From: Scatophagus argus | Lineage: Eukaryota > Chordata > Actinopteri > Scatophagidae | NCBI RefSeq assembly: GCF_020382885.2 | Contig: NC_058513.1 | Location: 7,448,774-7,512,773 of the forward strand | Length of the DNA: 64,000 bases | Reading direction: 5' to 3' | Shown here: positions 1 through 13,900 of the stretch, piece by piece | How the letters are laid out: every line of letters begins with the position of its first letter | Numbering within the stretch: position 1 is the stretch's first letter | The notes under the pieces: generated by a model | Seen by the model: the letters and a program-made list of their open reading frames with translations, nothing else | What the model was told of the DNA's origin: nothing | The model's database searches: none | Position numbers and translations under genes: made by a program

Positions 1-1083
1 CTAACAGTTAGCCAGATTAGCTTCATACAGTCTCTCTTTCACCGAAACGGCACAAATGTCACCACTGAACCAAACGCAAGCCTAGACAAGTGTTAGTTAT
101 TCCTGTTTACAACCTCCTTAAAAAAAAACAAAAGATGGAAACATGAAAAGACATTTAAGATGTTATACAAATAAACTTTTTTGTACTTGGTCACGTTACC
201 ATCGTGGGTGATAATCAATCACAACAAGCAGACTTTTCCGACACTGGAATGCCAAGAAAGTCATTGCAGACATTTTACGCACGCCAGTTGCGCACTGGCT
301 CGTTTTCACCGAAACGGCGTCGTTCAGAGGGCACGTGTGGGGTAATTAATCACCATGGGTGATTATGGTATTATACAAGGTGGCTACATAATCAGAAATA
401 ATAACGTTTATTTCATTAATGTTTTTTATTATTATTATTAAGGCAGTCTGACAATACTGCAGACAGCAGGCTTATCTGGATGAGATGGCAATGTAAACTG
501 ATGTTTGGAAGTGGGCATCCACTGAATTTACTTCACAAACATCACAACCATCAATAATAATCAAGAAGAAACTAAAAAACTTATGACTTGACATAACAAA
601 ACCTTTACATTTCCCATTAAAAAAGTCTTGGATACAAAGCTTAACATACTGACATTACAGCTCAGTGTCTGACAGTAAGTTCACATCAGCAAGGCAAAAC
701 TAGTCATCACCAAAGCAGCCTGTCTGAAGCTGTAATAACTTACACTACAGAAACATGCTTGATCTGTGTGATAATCTGCAACACACAACGTAAAACTTTA
801 CCTCATTCTTCTCTCCGTAGTGCTCTGCACAGTTTAACAGATCTAAACTACATGGCCACAGAGTACATTTCACCCAAATCAGCAGCGTATATTATTAGCC
901 CTATGCAATATCAAGCACTTTTGCATAGGCCTACACTTAGCCTACCATTTAAGCATCTTCATTTATGTGCACATAAATAGAACAGCTCTGTCTACTGGAC
1001 ACATTTTTCGACCGACTGCTTCGACTGCTTTGCGCACAGTGTCTGTTACATAGCCTATGCATCATATTTCGGGCGAGTGAAGA
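1..1083. other. Upstream noncoding region of the first parvalbumin gene
   Basis: No exon or conserved protein frame was recognised here; the open frames are short and look like chance. The 15-mer TTTCACCGAAACGGC occurs twice, at 37-51 and 304-318. An AT-rich stretch lies around 400-450. The region probably holds distal promoter or enhancer sequence for the parvalbumin gene, but no specific element can be proven by eye. Confidence 0.5.
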
Positions 1084-1090
1084 TATATAA
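1084..1090 (+). promoter_or_regulatory. TATA box of the first parvalbumin gene
   Basis: TATATAA lies about 28 bases upstream of a probable transcription start near 1112-1118. A noncoding first exon follows and ends at 1172 before a consensus GTGAGT donor. A strong TATA box with a noncoding first exon fits a highly expressed muscle gene. Confidence 0.7.
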
Positions 1091-1653
1091 GCTTTGAGAG
1101 CGACTGAGGAGTTCACTGCAGTGAGCAGGATCATCTGAGCGAATCCACTCTAGTCTTAGAGATAACCCCAAGGTGAGTTTCATAAAGGAGCTGCAGACCT
1201 CTAGGCGCTACTGCCTGACTAAGAGAGTGGTTCAGAGCTTCAGCTTCATGCAACGGGATCTAAATCGAGGAAAGGGCCGCACAGGGCCAGATTCTGAACA
1301 TCAGAAGCTCAGAGTTTGGCTTTGGACTAACTAAGGAACCAAATGGAAAAAAAAATCTATGCCAACCAACCACAGCTGCAAAGGATATTTGATCTTTTGC
1401 CTTGGAGGGCTTGGTTTTGGAAAAAAAATTGGACTACCTTTTCTGATCATTTGTTTTGGGGCTACCAGAGAGGAATACACACAGAGAGGAAATGTATTAC
1501 ATGTAGCTGTAGTGTATGAATGCTGTATTGTGAAGCACAGTGAGGCAACTTAACATGCTTAGATTCCAAGTAAAACTGCTTCATCCTGTCTGATTTGCTA
1601 CAGCTGAACTGATGAACTGATGACTTTCCTCTGCTCTCCTCCCTCAGTTAAAA

Positions 1654-3310
1654 ATGGCATTCGCTGGAATTCTGAAAGACGCTGACATCACTGCAGCCCT
1701 TGCGGCTTGCCAAGGTAAACCCTACCATGGGAATGACACAGCATGCAGTACTAAAACTTAAGACAGCCTAGATGGTAGCCACACAGGCTCAAAATCACAC
1801 ACTAGAAAAACATCTGGCTTCTTGTTTTACTCATCTGTAGGTGAATATCTCACTGCAGAATTCAGTTGTCAGAGCAGCATCACACAGAGCAGGTTGTAGT
1901 TAAAGCCAGTCAGAGGATGCCTCTTGCTTCTTCTCTGCATTTAGCTGCAGAAATCTTTTAAAATACATCTTCTTGCTGGATCGATAGTGCAGCAAGTGTG
2001 CAGCAAGACTTTTGCTCCTGTGTGTCTTAGCACAAAATGTGTATTCCCATTTGTATGTGTATAGCTACAGCAAGCAAAAGTCTTCTGCAAAGTCAGGGGT
2101 GGCAGAGGTACCACTCAAGTAGCCATACAACAGTGTAGAAAAAAGTAAAAGTAAAAGTCATTCATTCAAAATTTGGCGTAAGTAAAAGCGCAGAAGCATT
2201 AGCATCAAAAGTATGAAAAGCAAAAGCAATCAATACATAGAATAATATAGATTTTATTATTGTAGTTATTGATGCATTATTATGTAAACATCACTTAAAT
2301 GTTTCAGGTGGTCAAGCTGGACCTAATTTAACTACTTCATATACTGCTGGAGAGCTTAATATGTAATTATGTATCACGATTAAATTCTTCGTTATATTTT
2401 GTATTAACCTGAATCAGCGAAATAGTGAGTAAAACTGTCAAATAAATGAAACTTGTGCACAAAGTGTGACCCATCTACAAGACCTGATATGATCCTTCTT
2501 TGTCTCCTCACAGCTGCCGACTCTTTCAAGCACAAGGATTTCTTTGCTAAGGTCGGCCTGACTGGCAAGTCCCCTGATGACGTCAAGAAGGCCTTCGCCG
2601 TCATTGACCAGGACAAGAGTGGCTACATTGAGGAGGAAGAGCTGAAGTAGGCACTGTTTCTAGGGTTTTACTTCTCTGAACCTGGTGCAGAGATCATCTT
2701 TCTTTTCACTTCGGTGAATTCAGAATGATGATAGCACGCCATTGCATCTGCGAAGCTACCCGGCTACTATGCCAGCTTTATCCTCTGGCGTAGGGTGACA
2801 TGGAGCAAAGGAGAAACGAGAACAGACAATAGAAATATGGAGCGACACCGAATGCATTTTCTTCAGAAATCCCAAATTATCCAGAAATAAATGCCAAGAA
2901 ATTAATAGGGTTTTTTCTGAGGGATTGCCTCTCAGAAACCAATCAGCTCAGTGAAAAAAGTGCACTCTGATCATGCAGAATGAATAGATGATGACCACTT
3001 TCTGTTCTAAAAGTGTTTTTACTGTGATACTGAGCCTTCCTCTCTGATCATCCTCAGGCTGTTCCTGCAGAACTTCTCTGCCTCTGCCAGAGCTCTGACC
3101 GACGCTGAGACCAAGGCGTTTCTCAAGGCCGGTGACTCTGATGGTGACGGCAAGATCGGAGTTGATGGTGAGAGAAACCTTATCTGGAATTCAAAATCAG
3201 ATTTAGAGGCTTCAAATAAATGCATATCCCTCAAAAGGTCGTGAAATAACACTCAAAATTCTCTCTTTCTTTGCCCCCCTGCAGAGTTTGCTGACTTGGT
3301 CAAGGGTTAA
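1654..3310 (+). CDS. pvalb: Beta-parvalbumin, muscle type
   Basis: This is a small cytosolic EF-hand protein that buffers calcium and speeds relaxation of fast muscle. Coding exons are 1654-1714, 2514-2646, 3058-3167 and 3285-3310, joined in phase to give 109 residues, the usual family length. A noncoding exon ends at 1172. The protein starts [16 protein letters not shown]. The two calcium loops read [12 protein letters not shown] (CD site) and [12 protein letters not shown] (EF site), and all acidic ligand positions look intact. The degenerate AB domain comes first, as in all parvalbumins. A second parvalbumin gene follows about 3.2 kb downstream on the same strand. Intron 2 carries a dispersed repeat ending about 60 bases before exon 3. 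Sequence and linkage to ccz1 place it in the beta/oncomodulin lineage; the exact zebrafish-style number (pvalb1 to pvalb9) is not certain. Confidence 0.95.
2096..2450. repeat. Dispersed teleost repeat in parvalbumin intron 2
   Basis: The stretch contains repeated AAGTAAAAGT words, CATTCAAAAT, GCATTAGCATCAAAA and a closing ACTGTCAAATAAATG. From memory this matches a very common fish interspersed repeat whose ends read roughly GTGGTGGAA and TTCCACCAC. It looks like a diverged, non-coding copy. The segment at 32981-33190 appears to be another copy of the same family in the opposite sense. The assignment rests on recall, not on a search. Confidence 0.5.
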
Positions 3311-5857
3311 ATGAATAAGCTGACCAACATCTTACTTCTAAAGGAACAACTTGAGCCAAGACATACTCCTCCTCTCTTCTTCTCCTCTTCCCTCACTCTC
3401 TCAATCTTCAGTACTCCCCACCACTTTTATACACTTGACCCCCCCGCCATCGACCGTAAATAAACTCTTCCCTCTCTCTCTCTCTCTGGCCGTGCTCACT
3501 CTTCGCTGTCCACAATGAATGTACCTGACTAAGTTTATAGCGTGGTTGACTTGTGTCTTTCTCTCTCTCACTTCTGTCGTCGTTTTACTATGTGAGTTTT
3601 GCTTACCGTGAGATCAGATGATGTACTGTAATGGGAAACGGACGAACGGATGAGAAAACAATAAAGGTTCTTTTTCAGTAACACAAGTCTGACCCTGGTC
3701 TTCAATGCATTTGGGAATTAGTAAAGATGAAGATAGCCACAAAAATATAGTTTTGACAGTAATGATAACCTTTTGATTCGCACAATGAATCTGGGAATAG
3801 CAAAGACCTTTTTCAGTAAATATGACCAAGTGATTAGCATAAGCAAATGATTGATGATTTCATCTAAAATTTAAAGAAATAGCAAATGGATTTTCCATAC
3901 AAATCTTGATCCACTGATATCAAATTGTAATTATAGCAACCACTGCGACACATGTAGCTGAAAAATGCTAATCTACTGTCACAGCAGCACAAGCGGACAA
4001 GTCGTAAAGTCAGCAACGTGACTCAGTAATTTGCACTATACAGAAATATTTAGCCAAAGTTTAGCTCACGCTTGCCATCACACACTCCTGGTCATCCCAG
4101 AATAACTAACAGCAGCAGCGAAACCTGTCAGTGCACTGAACTGACCAATGGAGTGGAGTGTGATTTCTACTTATTATTATTTAACATTTCATTTCTAATG
4201 GCAAAAATGTGTTATTTCTTCTTTTAAAAACTACATAGTTTGTTTTTAAAAGGTGTCTTTTACATTACTAACAGGGATTTTTGTTGGAAGTCTCATCCAG
4301 CTGTCATAGTGTAACGTGTAAAAAAAACATAAGATTCATCTTCTTAATCTAGACTCCAATGCAGAAACATTCTCGCACACACCCAACTCCTGTCCTACTT
4401 AATCCAGTCCTCATCTCATATAACTCGTGTTGAAGCTCAACGCCTCATGCCCTAATTTAAGATGGCTCTGCACTGCTGTGAAGCAGCCTCAAGGTGGCGC
4501 CTCTGATCTGTCACCAAATCACAAGAATTTCAGATGTTTGACTGTAGTATAATGTAAAGCTGACACTGAAAATACAGTAAATGTTTTTTTCAGAGCTTCG
4601 CATGAGTCATTGAGTCAACTTTTTTCGTACTACAAGTGCCTGTGAGGTCACTGAAAATGCTGTCACAAGTGTTAAGTCAGAGTTTCGGCGCTTGTGATAG
4701 TTGGAAGAATAATGAGATTTATTCCCTTGGTTCTCGTTACATTCAGCGTCGCTCCCCTCTCTGCTAATGCCATTAGTGCTGACTGGATTCACCAGAGACG
4801 CTGCTGTGTCAGATGGTTTGAAAGGCCTCCCCCTCTGCAGACAACACAACTCATCAGTTTAGAGTGTCTGTTCGTCATGGTGACCAGGTGCACATGTGCA
4901 GTCCGCAGCCAGCCCCCTCACCTTACAGGAGGTCAGGTGTTGGAGTATCTCTAAATGCACACCAGCATTATGCACGAAACTGACCCGGTTGTCTAACTGT
5001 GTTACATATAAGTGAATGAAGAATGAGATTATGAGCCAAACGTTTATTGTGGAAACAGCAGTGGTATAAATGAACAACTCCAATCTATTTTAACTGAATA
5101 TCTTGTTGTTTTGGTATGTTGATACTTTGGAAAGGCAGTCCTGTCCTTTAAGTAGTTCCTTTTTTCAACTTCCTTTGTCTCTGAAGAGAACTTGTTATTG
5201 TAATTGGAACACATTATGTCTATGGAGGAAAGACATCAAAGTATTTCTTACTCACAGTTGCTGCCAAATGTTGCTTTTTAACATTATTCCAAAGTTCTCT
5301 TTTAACCTGCTCAACAGGGTTATAGGCAAATAAAATAAACCCAAAACAGTCAGATAATGGGGTTTGGAGGGTTTTTTTTTTTTTTAATTTCACCGCCAAA
5401 ACTTGTAATGTCAGTGGGACACATAGTGTAAGATTACTGATGAGGATAACAATCCCTCAGTGGCGCATAAGATGATTTATGACCTCCTGCTCTCTATGGT
5501 CATCTGAATTTAGGAGATTATTCACTAAGACCAAAGAGAGAAACTGGGCCTGATTAAATTTGAGATGTCTGTAAGCTTCCACCTGCAGAGAGGGAGGAGA
5601 GAGGCGGGGGGGAGTGAGGGAGGGTGGGAGAAAGCGATGTAGAACCTAACACAGGGGAAAAGTCGATTGGACAAAAACCACAGTGCTATGACAGTAAATG
5701 CGAGAGGGGAGAGGTGAGAGCAGCGTCGTATATATAGGCATACAGTAAAGGCTAACTGGCCAGGTAAGGAACACGAGAAGGAAGCGGCTGGCTGCGGGAA
5801 AATTTGATCCGCGGACAGGCTGGAAACTCAAGTATCCATCGGCATATCCGCCCGGCC
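3311..5857. other. 3' UTR and spacer between the parvalbumin genes
   Basis: After the 3' UTR and poly(A) signals of the first gene, I see no exon or known repeat. An open frame near 4694-4954 starts with a hydrophobic run but has no splice, homology or composition support. A GA-rich stretch (about 5590-5660) and a TATATATA at 5729-5736 lie just ahead of the second parvalbumin gene and probably belong to its promoter. Confidence 0.5.
3459..3464 (+). terminator. Poly(A) signal of the first parvalbumin gene
   Basis: AATAAA lies about 150 bases after the stop codon, followed by a CT-rich stretch. A second AATAAA at 3660-3665 could serve a longer 3' end. Confidence 0.6.
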
Positions 5858-5865
5858 TATATAAG
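5858..5865 (+). promoter_or_regulatory. TATA box of the second parvalbumin gene
   Basis: TATATAAG is followed about 30 bases later by a noncoding first exon that ends at 5949 before a GTGAGT donor. A CAGCTG E-box lies at about 5873-5878. A second TATA-like run at 5729-5736 could drive an alternative start. Confidence 0.6.
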
Positions 5866-6550
5866 ACCGAGCCAGCTGTGAGAGGTAACCACAAAGCCTC
5901 ACCTGCTGCAACTTTGGACCTGGACGGAGAGGAAACCGAGCCAACAGCGGTGAGTCCCACAGCTGCAGGGGGGCACAGGTGTCGGCCAGGTGTGCTACCT
6001 GCCGGCTCTGAGCTATAGTGCCTATATTCTATATGTAACAGCCTATTTTCTCTTTAATGAAGTTCTTTTTTTGTTTTTTGTTTTTTTTTTCACTTTTGCA
6101 GGGGTTTGTACAAGTTTTAGACAATTCTTTATGATGAATGACTTGATAGAAGGTGTTCTAGGCCAATAACAGGACGTGTTTACAGGTTTATTAGGGACTC
6201 AGAAAAGTGATGTATTTTAATTTTTTCGCAAGTGGGGGAGGGAGGGGGGTGTTTCAACTCTTAATTGTTTTTATTATTATTATGTATAATTATTATGAGG
6301 TTCCAAATTGGCATCAAAAACACTTCAGCAGCATGTCTTCTATCTTTTTGAATTTCCCACTGGATTTTTTTCATTGATGAGTCGAGCATATTTGCCAAAC
6401 AATCAAGACTGGAGTTTTGATGGGATCATAACATTAATCCAGCATGACACCAAATGAACTAGGGGCGATTCACAAAGTAGGTGAAGTGTGTCTGAGAGAG
6501 AGAGAGTGTGAATAATTGACAGAGCTTTTCTTTGACTCTACAGGACCAAC

Positions 6551-8557
<2,007 letters not shown>

Positions 8558-8797
8558 GCTTCAGGGATGAAAAGAGCTCAGGTCTTCAGGTCTTCAGTCC
8601 CCTCCCCATCTGTGGACTTTTCTGTCCCCAGCTTCCATTCCCTGTGATTTCTTTTGTTTTCTACTGAATTCTGTGTGTGGCTAATTGTTTTTAAATGACC
8701 TTTTGTCCATTTAAAGACAGCATATCTTTAATTTGTCTTTTCGCCGTGTTGGTCCATGTTTTCTTTTCTGTACATGCCTCTGACAATCAATGAAATG

Positions 8798-8803
8798 AAT
8801 AAA
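8798..8803 (+). terminator. Poly(A) signal of the second parvalbumin gene
   Basis: AATAAA lies about 240 bases after the stop codon in an otherwise unremarkable 3' UTR. Confidence 0.65.
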
Positions 8804-10935
8804 CATGTGGAAAATAGATCACCTCTTAATGTTTATCTTTTCTTCAAATATGTGACATGAGTACACAATGCTACAAAAATCATTCATATATTTCAGAAAA
8901 AAGCGCAACAACAATGCATGAATGTCCAAATACAAACTGATTCCTCAAGAGAGGTTTTTTTCTCATTATTCAAACTTTGATTCCTGAAAATTACCTGAAA
9001 ATAGAGCTTTTTTTTATAATTGTATCTATCACATTTTAGCATGAAGTTCTTCAAATACAAACACAAAATACAAACACAAAATCGTAACATCACTAGAAAC
9101 ACATAAGATGTTTAATGCAGCGGGTGAACTCAAGATTTTGTAGTGTGTTATTTATAGATCATCTTTCAAAATGTTAAGTTAAGATGAAGTATGGGGATTT
9201 TTTTTATTTGTTTTTTGATTAAAATAAACCACCAGAATCCCCAGTGTAAATGAGGATTAAAACCTCTGCAAAGTAGTGTATCTTTTAAAACCTGACTGAC
9301 AGCCAGCACTCGTTATAGCCCAGCCTTATATTCACAAATGATACGTTCAAGATCAAAGTCTCATGTTCCCTGTATGGACTTGGAACCTTTACGCGTTGCC
9401 TTGGAATCAATTTTACCCGAACAGTTGAAGTAGTGACACCGCGCTGTCAAAAACAGGAAGTTAAGAATGTAGAGTAATGTGGCATCTCCTTTCATTGATC
9501 TCATTTCCTCATTTTTTATTTTTAATTACATAACCTATAGCCACAAGCAACTGAACGTGTTGTGTTTATGCTCTGTAAGGTGAGTGTTGCCGTCGTGTTG
9601 CTCTGCTACCGCAACAGTTCACTAGTTTTTGTCTCCGCTTGAATCTCCACAAACAACTGTTCAGCTAGCAAAGCCGGCTAGCAAGTTAGCCGCTCAAATT
9701 GGTTTAACTGGCTGTTGATTTCATGGGAACAGTTTCATTACGTAACGTGTTTTCATATGTTAATTTACAGAGCCACAGGCGTCAACTGGTGCTTAATTCG
9801 TTGATTCGTAATTTATAAAAACTGCTAAGTTAGCTAGTGTAATCGGGTTTCTCCTCCGTGTTTTAGCTCAGCTCTCACTTTACCGGCTGTATTTACGTTA
9901 TCGTTTGTGCAGCGACAACACGCAAATCAAGTATCAAACAAGTGTATATTTTATACAGAGGTGAGAAATATACAACCGTTTTTCAAGTACTGTACTGAAG
10001 AAAAGACAAACATGACTTTACTGAACTTTTTCCTCCCCTGCATCGAACAGCTAATAACTTACTTGTCAAGTGAAGGTTTGAACGTTACATTCAAAATTTG
10101 ATATTCTCATAAAACGTGGATGTTATGGTTCAGCTACTTGGCACTATAATATGAAACATTGCTCATGCTAACGCTTTCATAAATCCAAAAGGAGTCTTTT
10201 CCAAGAATGAGCACGTTTGTTTTATTGCGAAAGGTTGTGTTCAGTTTCCAGTTCACTAGGTACGCCTAGCTAAACCTAATGCGGTCAAATACAACAGCGA
10301 CAATGCAATAGTAACTCTTATCTGATGATGCAGTTGAGTTATTTTGCCTCATACTGTTAACTTGACCATAACATTTATATCAATGGGTGTATTAGAAAGA
10401 CTTGTGTGCTTTAAATAAATTGGTAAATATGTATTTAATTTAGTTTTAGACTAATTTGTTTACTTTTGAGCAGGATTTTCTTCTTCTTTAATAGTACTCT
10501 ATTATAATACCCACCACTATATGAAATAGGAATGCGTCCAGTGTCTGTGTCGAGCTGATGCTTCCTTAGTGTTTGGGAAAATACTGACTAAGCATATCAG
10601 ACCGGTGTATCCCAAGTATAAATACAACTTTGCTCTGATACACATCAGCTGTACTTGCCGTGTGTGCCCTCAAATTAGCAGTCAGTGATTATCTCTAGAT
10701 CTATTGTATTGCTACAGTGTGTGATGTCCTTGTCTTCATTCTGCAGGCACACGGCATGCGAACCAAACTGCCTTTGCAGCAAAGGAAGTCCAGACACATG
10801 TTACTCTAATGCTGATGATTAGGTAAATCATACTTGTCTGGAATGACACAAGACTAAAACTAGAAGAATTATAGTGGTCTTGTAATTTTTATCTGTTTCT
10901 GTCAGCTTTCTGTTTGTGTCTCTTACAGTCCCAGA
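8804..10935 (+). other. ccz1: Spacer and 5' noncoding exons of ccz1
   Basis: No protein gene is seen up to about 9.5 kb. A likely noncoding first exon ends at 9579 before GTGAGT. A second noncoding exon is framed by an acceptor CTGCAG and a donor at 10823 (exon 10747-10822), ahead of the coding exon whose acceptor ends at 10928. The middle exon carries several ATGs, the first opening a 17-codon upstream frame. The first-exon boundaries are inferred from splice signals only. Confidence 0.45.
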
Positions 10936-13900
10936 ATGGCCTCTGGAATGCAAGAGAAACAATACACACCAACTCTGCTCAGTTTTTTCATTTATAATCC
11001 TACATTTGGACCTCGGGAAGGAGAGGTGAGGTTGAGTCCCAGAGAATCTTTTATATTACACTTATATCCGTTTTTGTGTAAGTCTGGTTATTAGGAAATT
11101 GTATCATTGCTAATTCATAGGGTGTTTTTTTTTTGCTTTAGGAAGAGAAGAAAATTTTGTTTTACCACCCAAGTGATGTGGAGAAGAACGAGAAGATCCG
11201 AAATGTGGGCCTTTGTGAAGCCATTGTACAGTTCACCAGGTAAAGATTTCACTACTGTACTTGAATCGAAACAGCATATAGCTACAGCAACATTTTCATG
11301 ACAGCGTTTTTTTGTGTGTGTTTTTATTTATCCCTTTTGGCATCTTGCTATGAAAAGTATTTTCTTTGAACCTAACATATAACAGAATAGGGACATGCTG
11401 TAGTAAGTGGGCAGCTTCACACTGATACATATCTAGTGTCTGTCAAAGCACAAAGGCTGATTAGCTTGTATGGGTCTCTCTCCTTTCTTTGCTGTTTTTC
11501 AGGACATTCTGTCCAACAAAACCAGCGAAGTCCCTGCACACACAGAAGAACCGACAATTTTTCTTTGAGCCTGAGGACAATTTCTGGATAGTCATGGTAT
11601 CTTAAAGGCTTGCATGAACATTACTTGTTCAATATTTACTCTGTGTGTCTAGACTTTGTTGGCCCTCTGTGGAATGTAATTTAGCTTTACCTCTCTAATC
11701 CCTTTTTATCTGCTGTTTGTTTTTCTAATTCATTCCTCAGGTGGTTCGAAACCCCATGATTGAGAAACCAAACAAAGATGGTAAACCTCCAACAGTAGAA
11801 TATCAGGAAGAGGAAATACTTGTGAGTGCTGCAAATGTTCTTCTTTGTCTGTATTTCTTTCATTAAATATGTTCAGTTTAAAGCCTCTCTTACCATACCT
11901 CCTTGCTTCTGTAGGACACTGTTTACAATGCAGTGGTAAGGCAGTGCTACAATATGTATAAGGTGAGTATGTATCCATTATGTGTTACGAATTGTCATAT
12001 AATTAGATCTCTGCAGTACCTCACACTGCCACTGTAAGGCTTTTACAGCATCTTGTAACAGTGATTATTATTCTGCTGTTATAGCTCTTCAATGGAACAT
12101 TTGGCAGAGCAATGGAAGCCGGCGGAGTGGAGCTGCTCATTCAGAAACTTGAAAAGTTCTTCTACAGGGTAAAAGGCTTTCAATAAAATCTTTGTTGCTA
12201 GGTGTGTGTTCATAACATTGATTTTTATGTACATGTCCAGCATATGTTGACTTTGCTGTGACAGCATGATTGACTTCAATATGATAATGTGCACATAACT
12301 GTTTGTAAGAAGTCAGTAGAGCCTGAAAGTGAATGTTTTCACAAGGGTTGGCCTCTAATGATAATACTGGACTCACATGGCCTGTAGTTGTTTCTTTGTA
12401 AATACTCATGTTGCTCTAGGGAAAGCTGTTTGCGGTCATGCCTCATTTCTTCATTTTTATCTGCCCATTTTAGCTGTCTTTGCTTCTTGTTTCAGTCACC
12501 TCGCTGGAACAATTAAAAGCAATGTAAAAGTATAAAAAATTCATTTGTAATTAGGGAATACCCAGCTTAGGTTAACATGGGCTTCCCTGTACACCATGTA
12601 ACTGAGAGACAGTGAGAAAGAGAGAGGCTGTGGCGTGCCTGTCAGAGGTTGAATGTCAGCGTGTCTCAGCCTCAGGATGATGCAATCGTCCCCACTAAGC
12701 ATCAGAGAGTTTCTTATTCCTCTGTCTTTGTTGCACGGTAAGCAAGTACTTGTAGGCCGGTAAACTAACCCCTTCCTACTTTCCTTCTCCTGTGTCTCTG
12801 GGTTGTCTCCTGCTATTTTCTGGCATGTTTGTGTGTCTGCGTGTGTGTGTTCATTCTGCGGTTTCCAGTATCTGCAGACTCTCCACTTGCAGTCCTGCGA
12901 CCTGCTGGACGTATTTGGAGGCATCAGCTTCTTCCCACTGGACAAGATGACCTACCTAAAGATCCAGTCTTTCGTCAACAGAGTGGAGGAGAGCCTCAGT
13001 CTGATCAAATACACAGCCTTCCTGTATAACGACCAGCTTATTTGGTACAAACACACTTTAAAAACTTTTGTGTAAATTGTGTGTGCTTGTCATGGAAATC
13101 CACCTGTGGGTTTCTCGACTTGGGGAAAGTTTAAAAATATGTAGCCTCTGTGGTTCAAAAATTCAGAAGAATAAGTCATAATTGACTTTGTTTGTAGTTC
13201 AAGATGTCCTGTGAACAGTTTTATTGCAGGTTCCCTTTTTTTGTGTTGATCTATAGAGAAAATTGTTTTTGGGCTGCACTGCGGCAGGTGCCATATCCAA
13301 GCGTAAATAATACATTCATGGCCACAACCTTATACAACCCTATGCATATTTGCAACCATACACCACTGTAAAAGCCCAGCATTTGCTTCTACAGACAGAT
13401 TATTGCATACTGTGTAAACACAAGTGCATCCTATAATCCTATTGGCACTTCATGTGCTCCTTGACATGTCACTTTCCCCCCTGGCTTGGTGTATTAGCCC
13501 AGGCGACTGCACAGTTGGTAATTAAATGACTCAAGAGCAGTGTGACCTTTCATTGTGAACTGTCAATATACAAACAGAGAGGAGCTTTTTAATTGTCTAA
13601 ATTAAGTGGTATTGATCTGCAGACTCACTACAGTGTGTTCATTCTAGTGCGTTTACAACCACTCTTCAACAGATGCGACATGTCTTTTTATCATTTTGGT
13701 AGTATGTGCTGTGAAAGTTGTAAGGTGTAATTTTGTCCCTGCGGTTGGGCCTGCAGGAGCGGACTGGAACAAGATGACATGAGAATCCTGTACAAATATC
13801 TGACCACCTCTCTGTTCCCCAGACACTCTGAACCAGAGGTGAGGAGGAGGTGGGAATGCATGATGATGGGCAGGCTCTCTGAAAAACACTGCACAGCTTA

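Noticed and set aside
4694-4954. 86-codon frame with a hydrophobic start between the parvalbumin genes
   Set aside because: No splice signals, homology or composition support; it lies in a spacer and overlaps another open frame on the other strand.
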